Source: Caulobacter sp. FWC26 (GTDB lineage: Bacteria > Pseudomonadota > Alphaproteobacteria > Caulobacterales > Caulobacteraceae). Taken from it: a stretch of DNA of 64,000 nucleotides. The stretch is from assembly GCF_002742645.2 (NCBI RefSeq), contig NZ_CP033875.1, forward strand, positions 4,194,001 to 4,258,000, written 5' to 3'. Within the stretch, counting starts at the first letter, position 1. Each line of letters starts with the position of its first letter. Of the stretch, positions 34,617 to 47,366 are shown piece by piece. Below the pieces are notes generated by a model. That model saw nothing but the letters and a program-made list of their open reading frames with translations. It was not told the origin of the DNA and searched no databases. The position numbers were made by a program, and so were the translations under genes.

Positions 34617-36164
34617 TTAGTTGGTCGGCAGCGACGTACAGGCGGTGCTGGTCGAGCCGAAGTTGGCGGCCGAGCTGTTGCAGGTCCAGCCGGCGTACCA
34701 GGTGTCGTTGCTGTCCTTGACGGCGCCGATGTAGGTGGTCGGGCTGAAGAAGGCGCCCAGGCCCGTGACGTTGAAGACCGCGACTTGCAGCTCGTTCACG
34801 CCGTTGATGAAGGCGTTCAGCGTCGAGGTGAAGGCGTCGTTGTTGTTGTTGCCGCCCGAACCGAACTGAGCTTGAACCGCAGCGGCGTTGTACGAACCGC
34901 TGCCGAGGTACTTGGTCGCGTTACAGCTCATGACGAACGAACGCGCGACCAGCGTGGCCGGCGTGGCGCCCGAACCGTTCATGCGGAGGCATTCGTTGTT
35001 CGGCGAGACGATGATGCTGTTGGCGATCGTCGTGTCCGAGTTGCCACGCAGCAGGATCGAGGCCAGGTCGTTGGCTTCGTTGTTGCTGGTGACCTGACGC
35101 TGGATCATCGTGAAGTTCGAGATGCGCAGATCCGTGCGCGGCGTTTCGGTTTCGCGGCCGTTGCTGTCGATTTCCATCAGGGCGTCGCCGGCGCCGTCGC
35201 GCTGGATCATGATGCCGTACTGGAAGTTCGCGCGCGCGCCGACGTCAACGTCGAGGCTGTCGTCGTCCGCGCCGACCGAGACGTAGTACTTCATCCGCGG
35301 AACGCCGCCGAAGAACTCAACGCCGTCGTCCGAGCTGTTGTAGCTCTGGATGTGGCTCAGAACGGTGCCGCTGCCGATGCCCGACGGCGTCAGCGACTGC
35401 AGTTCGACGTTGGAGCCGAGCACGTAGCCCGAGTAGCGGATCTGCACGTACTGCATCGTCCCGCTGTTGTCGGCGTCGTCCGAGCCGCCGAACAGGGCCG
35501 GGTCGGCTGCGCCTTCGGTCTGACGCTCGCAGGTGTTCGCGGCGGTCGAGCCGGTGGTGCAGTCGGTGATCTTCGCGCGGCCCAGCAGCACGACGCCGCC
35601 CCACTGACCTTGCGAGGTCTCGGTGTTCAGGCCCAGGACGTTGTCACGGCTGGTGAAGATGATCGGGCGCGTGGCGGTGCCGACGGCGTTGATCTTGTTG
35701 CCGCGATTGACGGCCAGCCAGGACACGCCCGTGCCGCCATAGACGATGACGCCCGGCTCGATCGTCAGCGTGACGTTCGAGTCAGCGGCCGACTTCGTGA
35801 AGCCGCCGTCGGTGCCGACGTCGACGCGGCCGGCCATTTGGTACAGCAGGCCCGCGATCTTCGGCAGGGTGATCGAGCGGTTGATGCGCGACGGCAGGGT
35901 GCAAACGCGCCACGTGCCCGTCGGGCCCGTGATGGTGCCGTCGTCCTTCAGACCCTGCGGGTCGGCGATGGTCGGGCAGCCCGAGGCCGGCGTCACACCC
36001 GTCGGGGTGGTCGGCGTGGTCGGCGTCGTCGGGGTGGTCGGCGTCGTCGGGTTGTTAATGGTGACGTTGCCGCCAGTCCCGGGCGACGAGATGTCATCGG
36101 ATCCGCAGCCGGCCAGCGCCATCGCGGCGCAGCTCACGAGCATTAGGTTTCTATACAGCTTCAC
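34617..36164 (-). CDS. Surface lipoprotein, candidate ElpS orthologue
   Basis: A 515-residue lipoprotein. The signal peptide ends in the lipobox LAGC with Cys20. A Thr-Pro-Thr repeat linker spans residues 39-55, then a large beta-rich domain of GSxVSWLAVNRGNKI / ILLRGNSDTTIANSIIV character suggests a right-handed beta-helix. In C. crescentus, the phosphate-starvation lipoprotein ElpS is encoded next to a 12-gene type II secretion operon, and its release depends on that system. Position, lipobox and the 12 adjacent gsp genes fit, but the sequence itself could not be compared. The start is GTG with GAGG upstream. No alkaline phosphatase motif is visible in this protein. Confidence 0.7.
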   Translation of the reverse strand: MKLYRNLMLVSCAAMALAGCGSDDISSPGTGGNVTINNPTTPTTPTTPTTPTTPTGVTPASGCPTIADPQGLKDDGTITGPTGTWRVCTLPSRINRSITLPKIAGLLYQMAGRVDVGTDGGFTKSAADSNVTLTIEPGVIVYGGTGVSWLAVNRGNKINAVGTATRPIIFTSRDNVLGLNTETSQGQWGGVVLLGRAKITDCTTGSTAANTCERQTEGAADPALFGGSDDADNSGTMQYVQIRYSGYVLGSNVELQSLTPSGIGSGTVLSHIQSYNSSDDGVEFFGGVPRMKYYVSVGADDDSLDVDVGARANFQYGIMIQRDGAGDALMEIDSNGRETETPRTDLRISNFTMIQRQVTSNNEANDLASILLRGNSDTTIANSIIVSPNNECLRMNGSGATPATLVARSFVMSCNATKYLGSGSYNAAAVQAQFGSGGNNNNDAFTSTLNAFINGVNELQVAVFNVTGLGAFFSPTTYIGAVKDSNDTWYAGWTCNSSAANFGSTSTACTSLPTN

Positions 36165-36463
36165 AGGAGCCCCTCTGGTTTCTCAAGCCGCGACGAACGC
36201 AGGCGGTCACGCCTAGGGAGCTCTTTAGTCGGCAATTGTGACACTTTTTCTGGAATGGGGTTCACCCAATACACGTTGATCGATGACCAGAGCCCCGCTG
36301 CGAGCCGAGTTAGAGGGCAGGAGCCGAGTCTACTGACCTTCGCGCCGCGCGATCGCGAAAATCAATTGTCGTTTATGAATATAAGATTTGGCAGATGAAC
36401 TCTAATCTTCTATTTTAAGAATCTTTAAGAAGATAAACTTCATTTATTGAATACACGCGCCAT

Positions 36464-36643
36464 TCATATGACGGCTCGAACCCAGGCCGTTGGCGAGCAT
36501 TTTAAACTAGTCCGTATACGGATATTCCATATTCGGAATATTTTGCGCGCAGCTGCTTTATCATTTTTAGCGAGCCTCTGGATCACCTCTTGCTCCATAG
36601 CGCCCTTTTCTTGCTTCGTTAGGCTTGGCAAGGCCCGCCGCAT
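36464..36643 (-). CDS. Possible small protein of 59 residues
   Basis: The minus-strand frame from ATG at 36643 gives a basic peptide with a charged helical middle (MEQEVIQRLAKNDKAAARKI) and an Arg/Ile-rich tail. A second in-frame ATG would give 44 residues. There is no family match that I recognise, no clear ribosome binding site, and the codons use more A and T than typical genes here. It could be a foreign remnant or chance. It overlaps the palindromes at 36511-36541, which counts against it. Confidence 0.2.
   Translation of the reverse strand: MRRALPSLTKQEKGAMEQEVIQRLAKNDKAAARKIFRIWNIRIRTSLKCSPTAWVRAVI
36511..36541. promoter_or_regulatory. Two abutting palindromes in the low-GC stretch
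   Basis: TCCGTATACGGA at 36511-36522 is a perfect 12-base palindrome. It is followed at once by ATATTCC-ATATTC-GGAATAT at 36522-36541, an inverted repeat with 7-base arms. Dyads of this size are typical of dimeric regulator sites, but no regulator can be assigned. Confidence 0.35.
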
Positions 36644-36852
36644 GGCTAGCCTTCAATCTCATCGACCGCCTCAATCGAAGCTGGCGCGCCTGACCGCCGA
36701 CGCCGCAAGGCGTGCCCCCCCCGACGACCGAAACTCAGATCCTACCCACTACGCACGCCGAAAACCTCAGATTGAGTCGCTGGATCAGTGGGTGAGCGGA
36801 CGATAGAAGACGGTCTGCGAGCGCGCTGGGCGCCCGAAACGGAAAAACGAAA

Positions 36853-36950
36853 ATGAGCAGAGCGGCAATTGACGAGACGCGCGAGCGCCTGTCCGATTAT
36901 CGCCCGCCAGACTTGATGAAGATCAAGCTCTACGATCTTGAGGTCAACCA

Positions 36951-36954
<4 letters not shown>
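36853..36954 (+). CDS. Short upstream frame (33 codons) coupled to the kinase frame
   Basis: ATG at 36853 opens MSRAAIDETRERLSDYRPPD and ends at TGA 36952-36954, overlapping the TTG at 36951 that opens the kinase frame (TTGA). It may be a leader peptide, or the true kinase N-terminus shifted out of frame by a lost base near 36950. The composition is charged and helical. No homologue is recognised. Confidence 0.3.
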
Positions 36955-38790
<1,836 letters not shown>

Positions 38791-38882
38791 CGATCCCAAG
38801 TCTTTCCAAGAGAAACCCGGCGTGGCGGATTGTCGCACCCACTCTTTGGGCAAATTTACTCGCGTTTAAGGTTACCTGATCA

Positions 38883-38908
38883 GTCTGGATTCATGAATTG
38901 ATCCAGAC
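38883..38908. promoter_or_regulatory. Inverted repeat before the che operon
   Basis: GTCTGGAT at 38883-38890 and ATCCAGAC at 38901-38908 are perfect 8-base arms around a 10-base loop. The repeat lies 32 bases before the STAS gene start and 90 bases after the kinase frame. No T run follows, so a regulator site or mRNA 5' hairpin is as likely as a terminator. Confidence 0.4.
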
Positions 38909-38940
38909 AGTCGCAGCCTTTATTGCGAACGCGAGGTATC

Positions 38941-39267
38941 GTGTCCGAAGCACAAGATAAGAGCATTATTGTTCTATCGGGAAAGATTACACTTCCTAAC
39001 ATCAAGGAAGCGCACTCCACCCTGCTGGAAGTCCTGGATAGGGACGCGCCGGCCTCAATCGACATTGACGGCGTAACTGAAGCGGATCTGTCCTTCGTTC
39101 AACTTATCGAGTCTGCGCGCCGCACCTTTGCTGAGCGCGGGCGGGCTCTAAGCCTGCGGAGCGCCGCCGGGGAAGCCGTGCTTCCGGTCCTGCGGCGAGG
39201 GGGCTTCTTGGATCCGTCAGATCCCAGCACGACGAGTTTTTGGCTTAAAGAGGGGGTACAACCGTGA
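38941..39267 (+). CDS. STAS domain protein at the head of the che operon
   Basis: A 108-residue single STAS domain (anti-sigma-factor-antagonist-like): SIIVLSGKITLPNIKEAHSTLLEVLD, then SIDIDGVTEADLSFVQLIESARRTFAERG. The usual phospho-acceptor Ser/Thr after the acidic pair is replaced by Leu-Ser-Phe, so Ser is shifted by one position. STAS proteins with CheA/CheY neighbours act as phosphorylation partners or scaffolds in chemotaxis-like pathways. GTG at 38941 has GAGG four bases ahead; a TTG at 38923 would add six residues. Its TGA overlaps the next GTG by four bases. Confidence 0.75.
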   Translation: MSEAQDKSIIVLSGKITLPNIKEAHSTLLEVLDRDAPASIDIDGVTEADLSFVQLIESARRTFAERGRALSLRSAAGEAVLPVLRRGGFLDPSDPSTTSFWLKEGVQP

Positions 39268-39629
39268 CCGCGATCCTATCGGTGGACGACTCCGCCAGCA
39301 TTCGCGCGGCGATCAAGATCGCCTTGAGCGCCGAGGGTTATAGCGTGACCGAGGCGGCGAACGGCGCTGAAGGCCTCGACAAGGCCACCGCTGGTGGCTT
39401 CGACCTGATCGTCACCGACCTGAACATGCCGGTCATGGACGGGCTGACCATGATCCAGCAGTTGCGAGGACGCCCGGCCGGAGCCGGAGTCCCCATCCTG
39501 TTTCTGACCACGGAGTCCGACGCCGACGTCAAGGCCCAGGCCAAGGCCGCCGGCGCGACGGGCTGGCTGACCAAGCCTTTCGACCCCGAGCAGTTGGTCA
39601 GGGTGGTCAATAAGGTCCTGGCGAAATGA
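39264..39629 (+). CDS. CheY-like single-domain response regulator
   Basis: A 121-residue receiver domain. The phosphorylated Asp is Asp52 (LIVTDLNMPVMDG), with the acidic pair DD at residues 8-9, Thr in FLTTES and Lys in WLTKPF. It receives phosphate from CheA, encoded next with a four-base overlap. It lacks an output domain, so it acts on the flagellar switch or another partner. Its GTG start overlaps the STAS gene stop. Confidence 0.9.
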   Translation: MTAILSVDDSASIRAAIKIALSAEGYSVTEAANGAEGLDKATAGGFDLIVTDLNMPVMDGLTMIQQLRGRPAGAGVPILFLTTESDADVKAQAKAAGATGWLTKPFDPEQLVRVVNKVLAK

Positions 39630-41599
39630 GCGGCCTCGATCCCACCGAGACCTTCCGCCAGGAAGCCCAGGAGCTTCTGGAACAGATCGAGCAAGGCCTG
39701 CTTGATCTGGCTGATCGTCCAGGGGATCGCGACCTGATCGATGCGGTCTTCCGCGCCCTGCACACGCTGAAGGGCTCGGGCGCGATGTTCGGCTTCGACG
39801 CCCTCGCCGCTTTCACCCACCATTGCGAGACGGCGTTCGACCGCGTGCGCAAGGGCGAGGTCGCGGCCAGCGCGCAGCTGGTGGCCGCCGTGCTCGCGGC
39901 CCAGGACCACATGCGCGCCCTGGCCGAAGGGCGGCCGGTGGCGGAAGGCCTGGACAAGGCCCTGCTTTCCGACCTGCAGAAGGCGATCGACGGCGACGGC
40001 CCCGCGCCGCCGACCACGCCAGCGCTCAAGACCTTCAAGATCCGCTTCAGCCTGCCGGCCGACGCGCTGGTCAACGGCGCGCGGCCCCTGCCGCTGCTGG
40101 ACGAGCTGCGAGACCTGGGCGAGGCCACGGTCCGGGTGATCACCGACGCGGTGCCGCCGCTGGGCGAGCTGGTTCCGACCCATTGCCACCTGGCCTGGGA
40201 GGTGGTGCTGACCACCGCCCACGGCCGCGATGCGATCGATGACGTGTTCATCTTCGTGATCGACGACATGACCCTGGAGGTCGAGGACCTCACCCCGGCC
40301 CCGGCCGCGACCCGCGAGGAAACGCCCGCCCCGGCGCTGGCCGCCGAGCCCGCGTCTCAGGACGTCCCCGCCAATACCCCCGCCGCCCCGGGGGCCGGGC
40401 CCGAAGCCGGCCGCGCCGCCAAGGCCGGCGACACCGTGCGTGTCCCGGCCGAGCGCCTGGACGAGATGATGGACCGCGTGGGCGAACTGGTCATCGCCCA
40501 GTCGCGCCTCAAGCAGCTGGCCGCCTCCAGCAGCGACGTCGCCCTGCGCGCCGTCGCCGAGGAGATCGAGCGCCTGGCCGCCGAGATGCGCGACACCATG
40601 ATGATCGTCCGCATGGTGCCGATCGCCCAGCTGTTCGGCCGCTTCCGCCGCCTGATCCACGATCTGGAGCGCGACACCGGCAAGCGCATCGAGCTGTCGA
40701 CCGAGGGCGAGACCACCGAGCTGGACAAGACGGTGATCGAGCGCCTGGCCGACCCGCTGATCCACCTGATCCGCAACGCCGCCGACCATGGCCTGGAAGG
40801 TCCCGAGCAGCGCGCCGCCGCCGGCAAGCCGCCAGCGGGCCGCATCATGCTGGCCGCCCGCCAGTCCGGCGCCGAGGTGGTCATCACCATCACCGACGAC
40901 GGCCGCGGCATCGACCGCGCCCGCGTGCGGGCCAAGGCCGAGGAGAACGGCCTGATCGCCCCCGGCGCGGTGCTGGGCGACCAGGAGCTGCTGCAGCTGA
41001 TCTTCGCCCCCGGCTTCTCGACCGCCGCGGCGATCACCAACCTGTCGGGCCGCGGCGTCGGCATGGACGTGGTCAAGAAGACCATCGAGGGCCTGCGCGG
41101 CGCGATCGACATCAGCAGCGAGCCGGGCCAGGGCTCGGTCGTCTCACTGCGGATCCCGCTGACCCTGGCGATCATCGACGGCCTGCTCGTGCGGGTCGGC
41201 GCCAGCCGCTATGTCATCCCGCTGGGCGCGGTCGAGGAGTGCGTGGAGCTCTCCCCCGCCCAGGACGCGCGCTCGACCGGCCGCAGCCTGATCACCCTGC
41301 GTGACGAGCTGGTGCCCTTCATCCGCCTGCGCGACCAGTTCAAGTCCCACAGCGCGCCTGATCCGCACCAGAAGATCGTCGTCGTCGCCACCGGCCAGGA
41401 TCGCGTCGGCCTCGTCGTCGACCAGATCCTGGGCGACCACCAGACGGTCATCAAGCCGCTGTCCAGCTTCCACGCCGATGTCGGCGCCTTCTCGGGCGCG
41501 ACCATCCTGGGCGACGGCGGCGTGGCCCTGATCCTCGACATCCCCGCCCTGGTCCAGATGGGCCAGCGCCACGACGCCCACCTCCGCGCGGCCGGATAG
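39626..41599 (+). CDS. cheA: Chemotaxis histidine kinase CheA
   Basis: A 657-residue soluble kinase. Domains in order: HPt with His46 ([14 protein letters not shown]), a P2-like region (about residues 130-220), an Ala/Pro-rich linker, the dimerisation domain ([24 protein letters not shown]), HATPase with [18 protein letters not shown] and [14 protein letters not shown], and a C-terminal CheW-like regulatory domain ([22 protein letters not shown]). It autophosphorylates in receptor arrays and passes phosphate to CheY and CheB. Confidence 0.97.
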   Translation: MSGLDPTETFRQEAQELLEQIEQGLLDLADRPGDRDLIDAVFRALHTLKGSGAMFGFDALAAFTHHCETAFDRVRKGEVAASAQLVAAVLAAQDHMRALAEGRPVAEGLDKALLSDLQKAIDGDGPAPPTTPALKTFKIRFSLPADALVNGARPLPLLDELRDLGEATVRVITDAVPPLGELVPTHCHLAWEVVLTTAHGRDAIDDVFIFVIDDMTLEVEDLTPAPAATREETPAPALAAEPASQDVPANTPAAPGAGPEAGRAAKAGDTVRVPAERLDEMMDRVGELVIAQSRLKQLAASSSDVALRAVAEEIERLAAEMRDTMMIVRMVPIAQLFGRFRRLIHDLERDTGKRIELSTEGETTELDKTVIERLADPLIHLIRNAADHGLEGPEQRAAAGKPPAGRIMLAARQSGAEVVITITDDGRGIDRARVRAKAEENGLIAPGAVLGDQELLQLIFAPGFSTAAAITNLSGRGVGMDVVKKTIEGLRGAIDISSEPGQGSVVSLRIPLTLAIIDGLLVRVGASRYVIPLGAVEECVELSPAQDARSTGRSLITLRDELVPFIRLRDQFKSHSAPDPHQKIVVVATGQDRVGLVVDQILGDHQTVIKPLSSFHADVGAFSGATILGDGGVALILDIPALVQMGQRHDAHLRAAG

Positions 41600-41607
41600 G
41601 AGCCTTC

Positions 41608-42075
41608 ATGAGCACCCTCGAAGCCCTCACCTTCGACCTCCACGGCGAAACCTTCGCCTTGGAGGCCGAACTGGTGCGCGAAGTGCTGGACCTGTTGCCC
41701 GAGACGCCGGTTCCCGGCGCCCAGCCGCATGTCAGCGCGGTGATCAACTTCCGCGGCCGGATCATCCCGCTGATCGATCTTCGCGTCGCCTTCGACATGC
41801 CCGTCGACGGCGCCACGATCGACAACCGCATCGTGGTGATCGAGCACCCCCTCGACGGCGAGCCGGCCCTGATCGGGCTGCGCGCCGACAAGGTGCACGA
41901 GGTCACCGCCATCACCGACGACGACAGCGAAGAGCCCCCTCGGGTGGGCATGCGCTGGCGAGCCGACTTCATCCGCCGCCTGGTCCGCCGCTCCGGCGAC
42001 GTGATCGTGGTGCCCGACCTGGACAGGATATTCGCCGCGATCCGCGAGGAGACCGGCGGACGACAACGCCACTGA
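41608..42075 (+). CDS. cheW: CheW adaptor (first of two)
   Basis: A 155-residue CheW domain: [22 protein letters not shown], then [24 protein letters not shown], the conserved adaptor segments that bridge receptors and CheA. It starts eight bases after cheA with AGGAG upstream. A 77-base gap with two hairpins separates it from the receptor gene. The operon carries a second, different CheW-like gene after the receptor. Confidence 0.93.
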   Translation: MSTLEALTFDLHGETFALEAELVREVLDLLPETPVPGAQPHVSAVINFRGRIIPLIDLRVAFDMPVDGATIDNRIVVIEHPLDGEPALIGLRADKVHEVTAITDDDSEEPPRVGMRWRADFIRRLVRRSGDVIVVPDLDRIFAAIREETGGRQRH

Positions 42076-42083
42076 ACAAAAGG

Positions 42084-42132
42084 GTCGCCCCGCGCGGCGA
42101 CTACTCTCCCAACCACCGCGGCCAAGGCCGCG
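42084..42132 (+). other. Two hairpins between cheW and the receptor gene
   Basis: GTCGCC at 42084-42089 pairs with GGCGAC at 42096-42101, and CGCGGCC at 42117-42123 pairs with GGCCGCG at 42126-42132. They fill most of the 77-base gap. They could lower read-through or stabilise a processed end, which would set the receptor level apart from the kinase genes. Confidence 0.35.
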
Positions 42133-42152
42133 ACAGCCCACGGGGTGCTGAA

Positions 42153-43961
42153 ATGCGACTGACGATAAAAGTTAAGCTGATGGCCACCTTCGCGGTTCTG
42201 ATCGCGATGATGGGCTTGGTTGTGTTCATGGGCGTGAGCCGGATGGGCACGCTGAACGAGTCGATCTCGGGCATCATCGACGGTCCCGCCAAGCGTCTGG
42301 CGCGCGCCCAGCTCGTCGACGGCGACATGGGTCGACTGCTGCGCTTCGAGAAGAACATGGCGCTCACCGAGGACCCGGCGTTGCTGCGCAAGTTCGAGGC
42401 CGACTCGCTGGAACTGATCCCGAAGCTGGACACGACCATCAATGAGGGCGTGGCCAACGCCGCCGCTGCGGCCAAGCCGATGTGGGTGAACGTCGACGCG
42501 GCCTGGGACGAGTACAAGCTTGTCAACGCCGAGGTCCGCGGTCTGGCGATGGCGGGGCGCCGGGCCGAGGCTGGCGAGGCGACGGTTTACAAGTCGCGCG
42601 CCATCGCCAACCGCCTGACCGGTGACCTCAACAACATCGTCACGCTGAACAAGGCGATGATGGTCAAGGCCGACCAGGACAGCGACGCCCTCTATGCGCA
42701 AGCGCGGAACACGCTGCTGACGACGGCCCTCGCGGCGCTGCTCGTGGCGATCGCCGGTGCAGTCTGGATCTCGATGATCATCAATCGCGGCTTCAAGCAG
42801 ATCACCGAGGCCCTGGACGCGGTCGCGATCGGCGATCTGAACAACGAGGTCACGGTCAAGGCCGATGACGAGATTCGTGATCTGGTCACCACGGTAAATC
42901 GCATGACCGCCAACCTCCGCGAGACCGCCTCGCTGGCCGACAAGGTGGCGGACGGCGACCTGACGGTGAAGCCCAAGCCTCTGTCGGACAAGGATACGCT
43001 GGGCCTGGCCCTGGAGCGCATGGTCGACCGCCTGCGCGGCGTGGTCGCCGACGCGGTCTCGGCCTCGGAGAACGTCTCGGCGGGCAGCCAGGAACTCTCG
43101 GCCACGTCCGAGCAGATGAGCCAAGGCGCCACCGAGCAAGCCTCGGCCGCCGAGCAGGCCTCGGCCTCGATGGAAGAAATGGCCGCCAACATCAAGCAGA
43201 ACGCCGACAACGCCGCCCAGACGGAGAAGATCGCCCGTCAATCGGCTGCTGAGGCGGAGACCTCAGGTCAGGCCGTGGCCAACGCAGTCGAGGCCATGCG
43301 GACGATCGCCGAGAAGATCACCATCGTTCAGGAAATCGCCCGCCAGACCGACCTCCTGGCCCTGAACGCCGCCGTCGAAGCCGCCCGGGCCGGCGAACAT
43401 GGTCGCGGCTTCGCCGTCGTCGCCTCGGAAGTCCGCAAGCTGGCCGAACGCAGCCAGACGGCCGCCGCCGAGATCAGCGCCGTGTCGACCGACACCGTCA
43501 AGGCGGCGCAACAGGCCGGCGACATGCTGGCGGGCCTGGTGCCGAACATCCGCAAGACGGCCGAACTGGTCTCCGAGATCAGCGCCGCCTGCCGCGAGCA
43601 GGACATCGGCGCCAGCCAGATCAACGAGGCTATCCAGCAACTCGACAAGGTCACCCAGCAGAACGCCTCGGCCTCCGAGGAGATGTCGGCGACCTCCGAG
43701 GAGCTGGCCGCCCAGTCCGAGGAACTGCAGGCCTCGATCGCCTTCTTCCGCACGGAAGCCAGCAGCGGCGGTCGATCGACCACCCGGACGGCCACGCCGG
43801 CCAAGCGCCCGGCGCCCCAGCCGGCGCGCAAGACGGCGGCGGCCAAGCCCGCCACCCGCAGCGTCGCGGCCCAGCAGGCCCGCGCGGCCGGCTTCGCCCT
43901 CGACCTGACCAAGGGCGGCCCGGACGAGGACGACGCGGTGTTCAAGGAGTACGGCACTTGA
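42153..43961 (+). CDS. Methyl-accepting chemotaxis protein (4HB sensor)
   Basis: A 602-residue receptor. TM1 ([21 protein letters not shown], residues 9-29) leads to a periplasmic four-helix-bundle sensor of about 160 residues. TM2 ([18 protein letters not shown]) is followed by HAMP (about 215-265 and a second HAMP-like unit to about 300), then the MCP signalling domain with the tip motif [41 protein letters not shown] near residue 390. The Ala/Pro/Lys-rich tail is long and has no NWETF-type CheR tether. It is central in the operon, between the two cheW genes. Confidence 0.95.
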   Translation: MRLTIKVKLMATFAVLIAMMGLVVFMGVSRMGTLNESISGIIDGPAKRLARAQLVDGDMGRLLRFEKNMALTEDPALLRKFEADSLELIPKLDTTINEGVANAAAAAKPMWVNVDAAWDEYKLVNAEVRGLAMAGRRAEAGEATVYKSRAIANRLTGDLNNIVTLNKAMMVKADQDSDALYAQARNTLLTTALAALLVAIAGAVWISMIINRGFKQITEALDAVAIGDLNNEVTVKADDEIRDLVTTVNRMTANLRETASLADKVADGDLTVKPKPLSDKDTLGLALERMVDRLRGVVADAVSASENVSAGSQELSATSEQMSQGATEQASAAEQASASMEEMAANIKQNADNAAQTEKIARQSAAEAETSGQAVANAVEAMRTIAEKITIVQEIARQTDLLALNAAVEAARAGEHGRGFAVVASEVRKLAERSQTAAAEISAVSTDTVKAAQQAGDMLAGLVPNIRKTAELVSEISAACREQDIGASQINEAIQQLDKVTQQNASASEEMSATSEELAAQSEELQASIAFFRTEASSGGRSTTRTATPAKRPAPQPARKTAAAKPATRSVAAQQARAAGFALDLTKGGPDEDDAVFKEYGT

Positions 43962-44431
43962 GCCAGAACAGCGATCGCCAGTACGTCACGCTGGGCCTGG
44001 GGGCGGAGGTTTTCGCCGTCCCCGTGGCCTACGTCCGGGAAATCCTCGACTACGCTCCGCCGTTCGGCATCCCGGAAGGTCCCGGCTACATGCTCGGCCT
44101 GACCGATGTTCGCGGCCGCGGCGTGCCCACCCTGGACCTGCGACTAAAGCTCGGCCTGCCGCGCATCGAGCCCTCGCTGACGACCCGAATTCTGGTCGTG
44201 GACGTGCCTGTCGACGGACGGGTCCTGTCGCTGGGGCTCGTCGCGGACCGGGTGATCGAGGTCGCGGATGTCTCGGAAGGCCAGATCGAGGCCGCCCCGG
44301 ACATCGGCGTCCCCTGGCGCTCGGACTACATTGAGGGGGTGGTTCGACGCGATGGCGGCTTTGTCGTCCTGTTCAACCTGGCCCGCCTGCTGACCAGTCA
44401 GGACGTCGCTCTCGTCGCTCAAGCCGCCTAG
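43958..44431 (+). CDS. CheW-like adaptor (second copy)
   Basis: A 157-residue CheW domain ([48 protein letters not shown]), clearly different in sequence from the first copy, so not a recent duplicate. It starts with TTG that overlaps the receptor TGA (TTGA), so it is translated with the receptor and may be dedicated to it. Confidence 0.9.
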   Translation: MSQNSDRQYVTLGLGAEVFAVPVAYVREILDYAPPFGIPEGPGYMLGLTDVRGRGVPTLDLRLKLGLPRIEPSLTTRILVVDVPVDGRVLSLGLVADRVIEVADVSEGQIEAAPDIGVPWRSDYIEGVVRRDGGFVVLFNLARLLTSQDVALVAQAA

Positions 44432-44497
44432 AGCGCCTTGGGTCTAAGCGTACGCGGCTCAACCGCCCGAACGCGCTCTTAGTTTCAGGGGATCAGT

Positions 44498-46460
<1,963 letters not shown>

Positions 46461-46614
46461 CGAGAGACGCCGACACAGATGCGATCATTGCTAAAGTTTA
46501 ATATCGTTTCTCGATAAACAGCATTGGCGGAACCGGAAGCCCGGCCTATTTGTTGACCGTGGCGAGGGGCCGAACGTTTCGGCCCTGGCCACATCTCGCA
46601 AACTGGAAAACCCG

Positions 46615-46731
46615 ATGTCCTCCGCCCGCCTGTTCCGCATCGCCGACAAGCTCGTCATGACCGCTATCACCGCCGCGCTGATCGTGGCCGTGCCGGTGTC
46701 GGCCGTGACGTTCGTGGTGCAGACGCTCTAG
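46615..46731 (+). CDS. Small membrane peptide (38 aa)
   Basis: ATG at 46615 to TAG at 46729-46731. A basic N-terminus (MSSARLFRIADKL) is followed by one hydrophobic helix (TAITAALIVAVPVSAVTFVV). Almost every third codon position is G or C, as in real genes here, and GGA lies about nine bases upstream. No family is recognised. It lies alone on the plus strand between cheB and the DUF2975 gene, with an AT-rich upstream region suited to a promoter. Confidence 0.6.
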   Translation: MSSARLFRIADKLVMTAITAALIVAVPVSAVTFVVQTL

Positions 46732-46816
46732 GCGGCCGAAGGTTCGAGACATCCTTTTTTGACGTCTCCCCGCGACGCGGGGCATGTTGCTTAGCGTCGC
46801 TGTCGGGGGAGCAGCC

Positions 46817-47350
46817 ATGCGCGCCTTGGGGCCAGGCTCTGTATCGAGTTTCCTGAAGATCATCCTCGACGTGATCTATGTCGGGCTGTGGATCTTCGTC
46901 AGCCTGCTATCGCTGTTCACGCTGATCGCGCTGCTGTTCAGTTTCAATCCCGAACTGCTGGCGTCGATGCTGCCGATCAGCGACGCGGTCGAGGCCGTCA
47001 GCCGCAACGGACCCCTGTTCGCTGGGGCCCTGGCCGCCTGGGCGCTCTTGCTGGGCGGCTGGATGGTCATCGTCGAGCGGCTGCGCAAGATCTTCGCCAC
47101 CCTCACCGCCGGCGACCCCTTTCACCCCGACAACGTCGTGCGCCTGCGCCTGATCGGCCTGGTGCTCGCGGGTCTGGAAGTGGGCCGCTATGTCTTTTCG
47201 GGCCTGGCCCGTTGGCTGGCCCCGAAGGCCAAGGTCATCGACGACAGCTTCACCCTGACCGCCTGGTTCTCGGTGCTGGTGGTGTTCGTCCTGGCCGAGG
47301 TCTTCCGCGAGGGCGCGCGCCTGCGGCGCGAAGCCGAACTCACGATCTGA
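46817..47350 (+). CDS. DUF2975 membrane protein
   Basis: A 177-residue protein with four membrane segments (for example LDVIYVGLWIFVSLLSLFTLIALLF at the start and FSVLVVFVLAEVF near the end) and the DUF2975 motif GDPFHPDNVVRLRLIG. Members are almost always paired with a small Cro/C1-type HTH gene, as here (gap 16 bases). ATG at 46817 has GGGGGA upstream; a frame start 33 bases earlier is less likely. Its role is unknown; it could sense a membrane state and control the partner. Confidence 0.85.
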   Translation: MRALGPGSVSSFLKIILDVIYVGLWIFVSLLSLFTLIALLFSFNPELLASMLPISDAVEAVSRNGPLFAGALAAWALLLGGWMVIVERLRKIFATLTAGDPFHPDNVVRLRLIGLVLAGLEVGRYVFSGLARWLAPKAKVIDDSFTLTAWFSVLVVFVLAEVFREGARLRREAELTI

Positions 47351-47366
47351 TCCGGAGCGATCCTGC

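Larger units (their letters stand above)
36165..36852. other. Long intergenic stretch, partly low in GC
   Basis: About 690 bases between the lipoprotein gene (minus) and the kinase region (plus). Bases 36355-36460 and 36480-36620 are clearly lower in GC than the surroundings. Contents seen: a TGTCAC half-site (minus strand) at 36238-36243 just ahead of the lipoprotein gene, a TTAA-N6-TTAA pair near 36415-36428 (close to, but not at, CtrA spacing), the palindromes listed separately, and a possible 59-codon minus-strand frame. No convincing longer gene was found on either strand. Confidence 0.5.

Noticed and set aside
34563..36146. A 527-codon plus-strand frame opposite the lipoprotein gene
   Set aside because: Composition is Arg/Val/Gly-rich with no domain; the minus strand has a lipobox protein.
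36412..36430. CtrA binding site upstream of the kinase region
   Set aside because: The TTAA pair is spaced by six bases, not the usual seven, and the stretch is AT-rich, so a chance match is likely.
36447..36806. A 119-codon plus-strand frame in the low-GC stretch
   Set aside because: TTG start, no ribosome binding site, mixed codon use and no recognisable domain.
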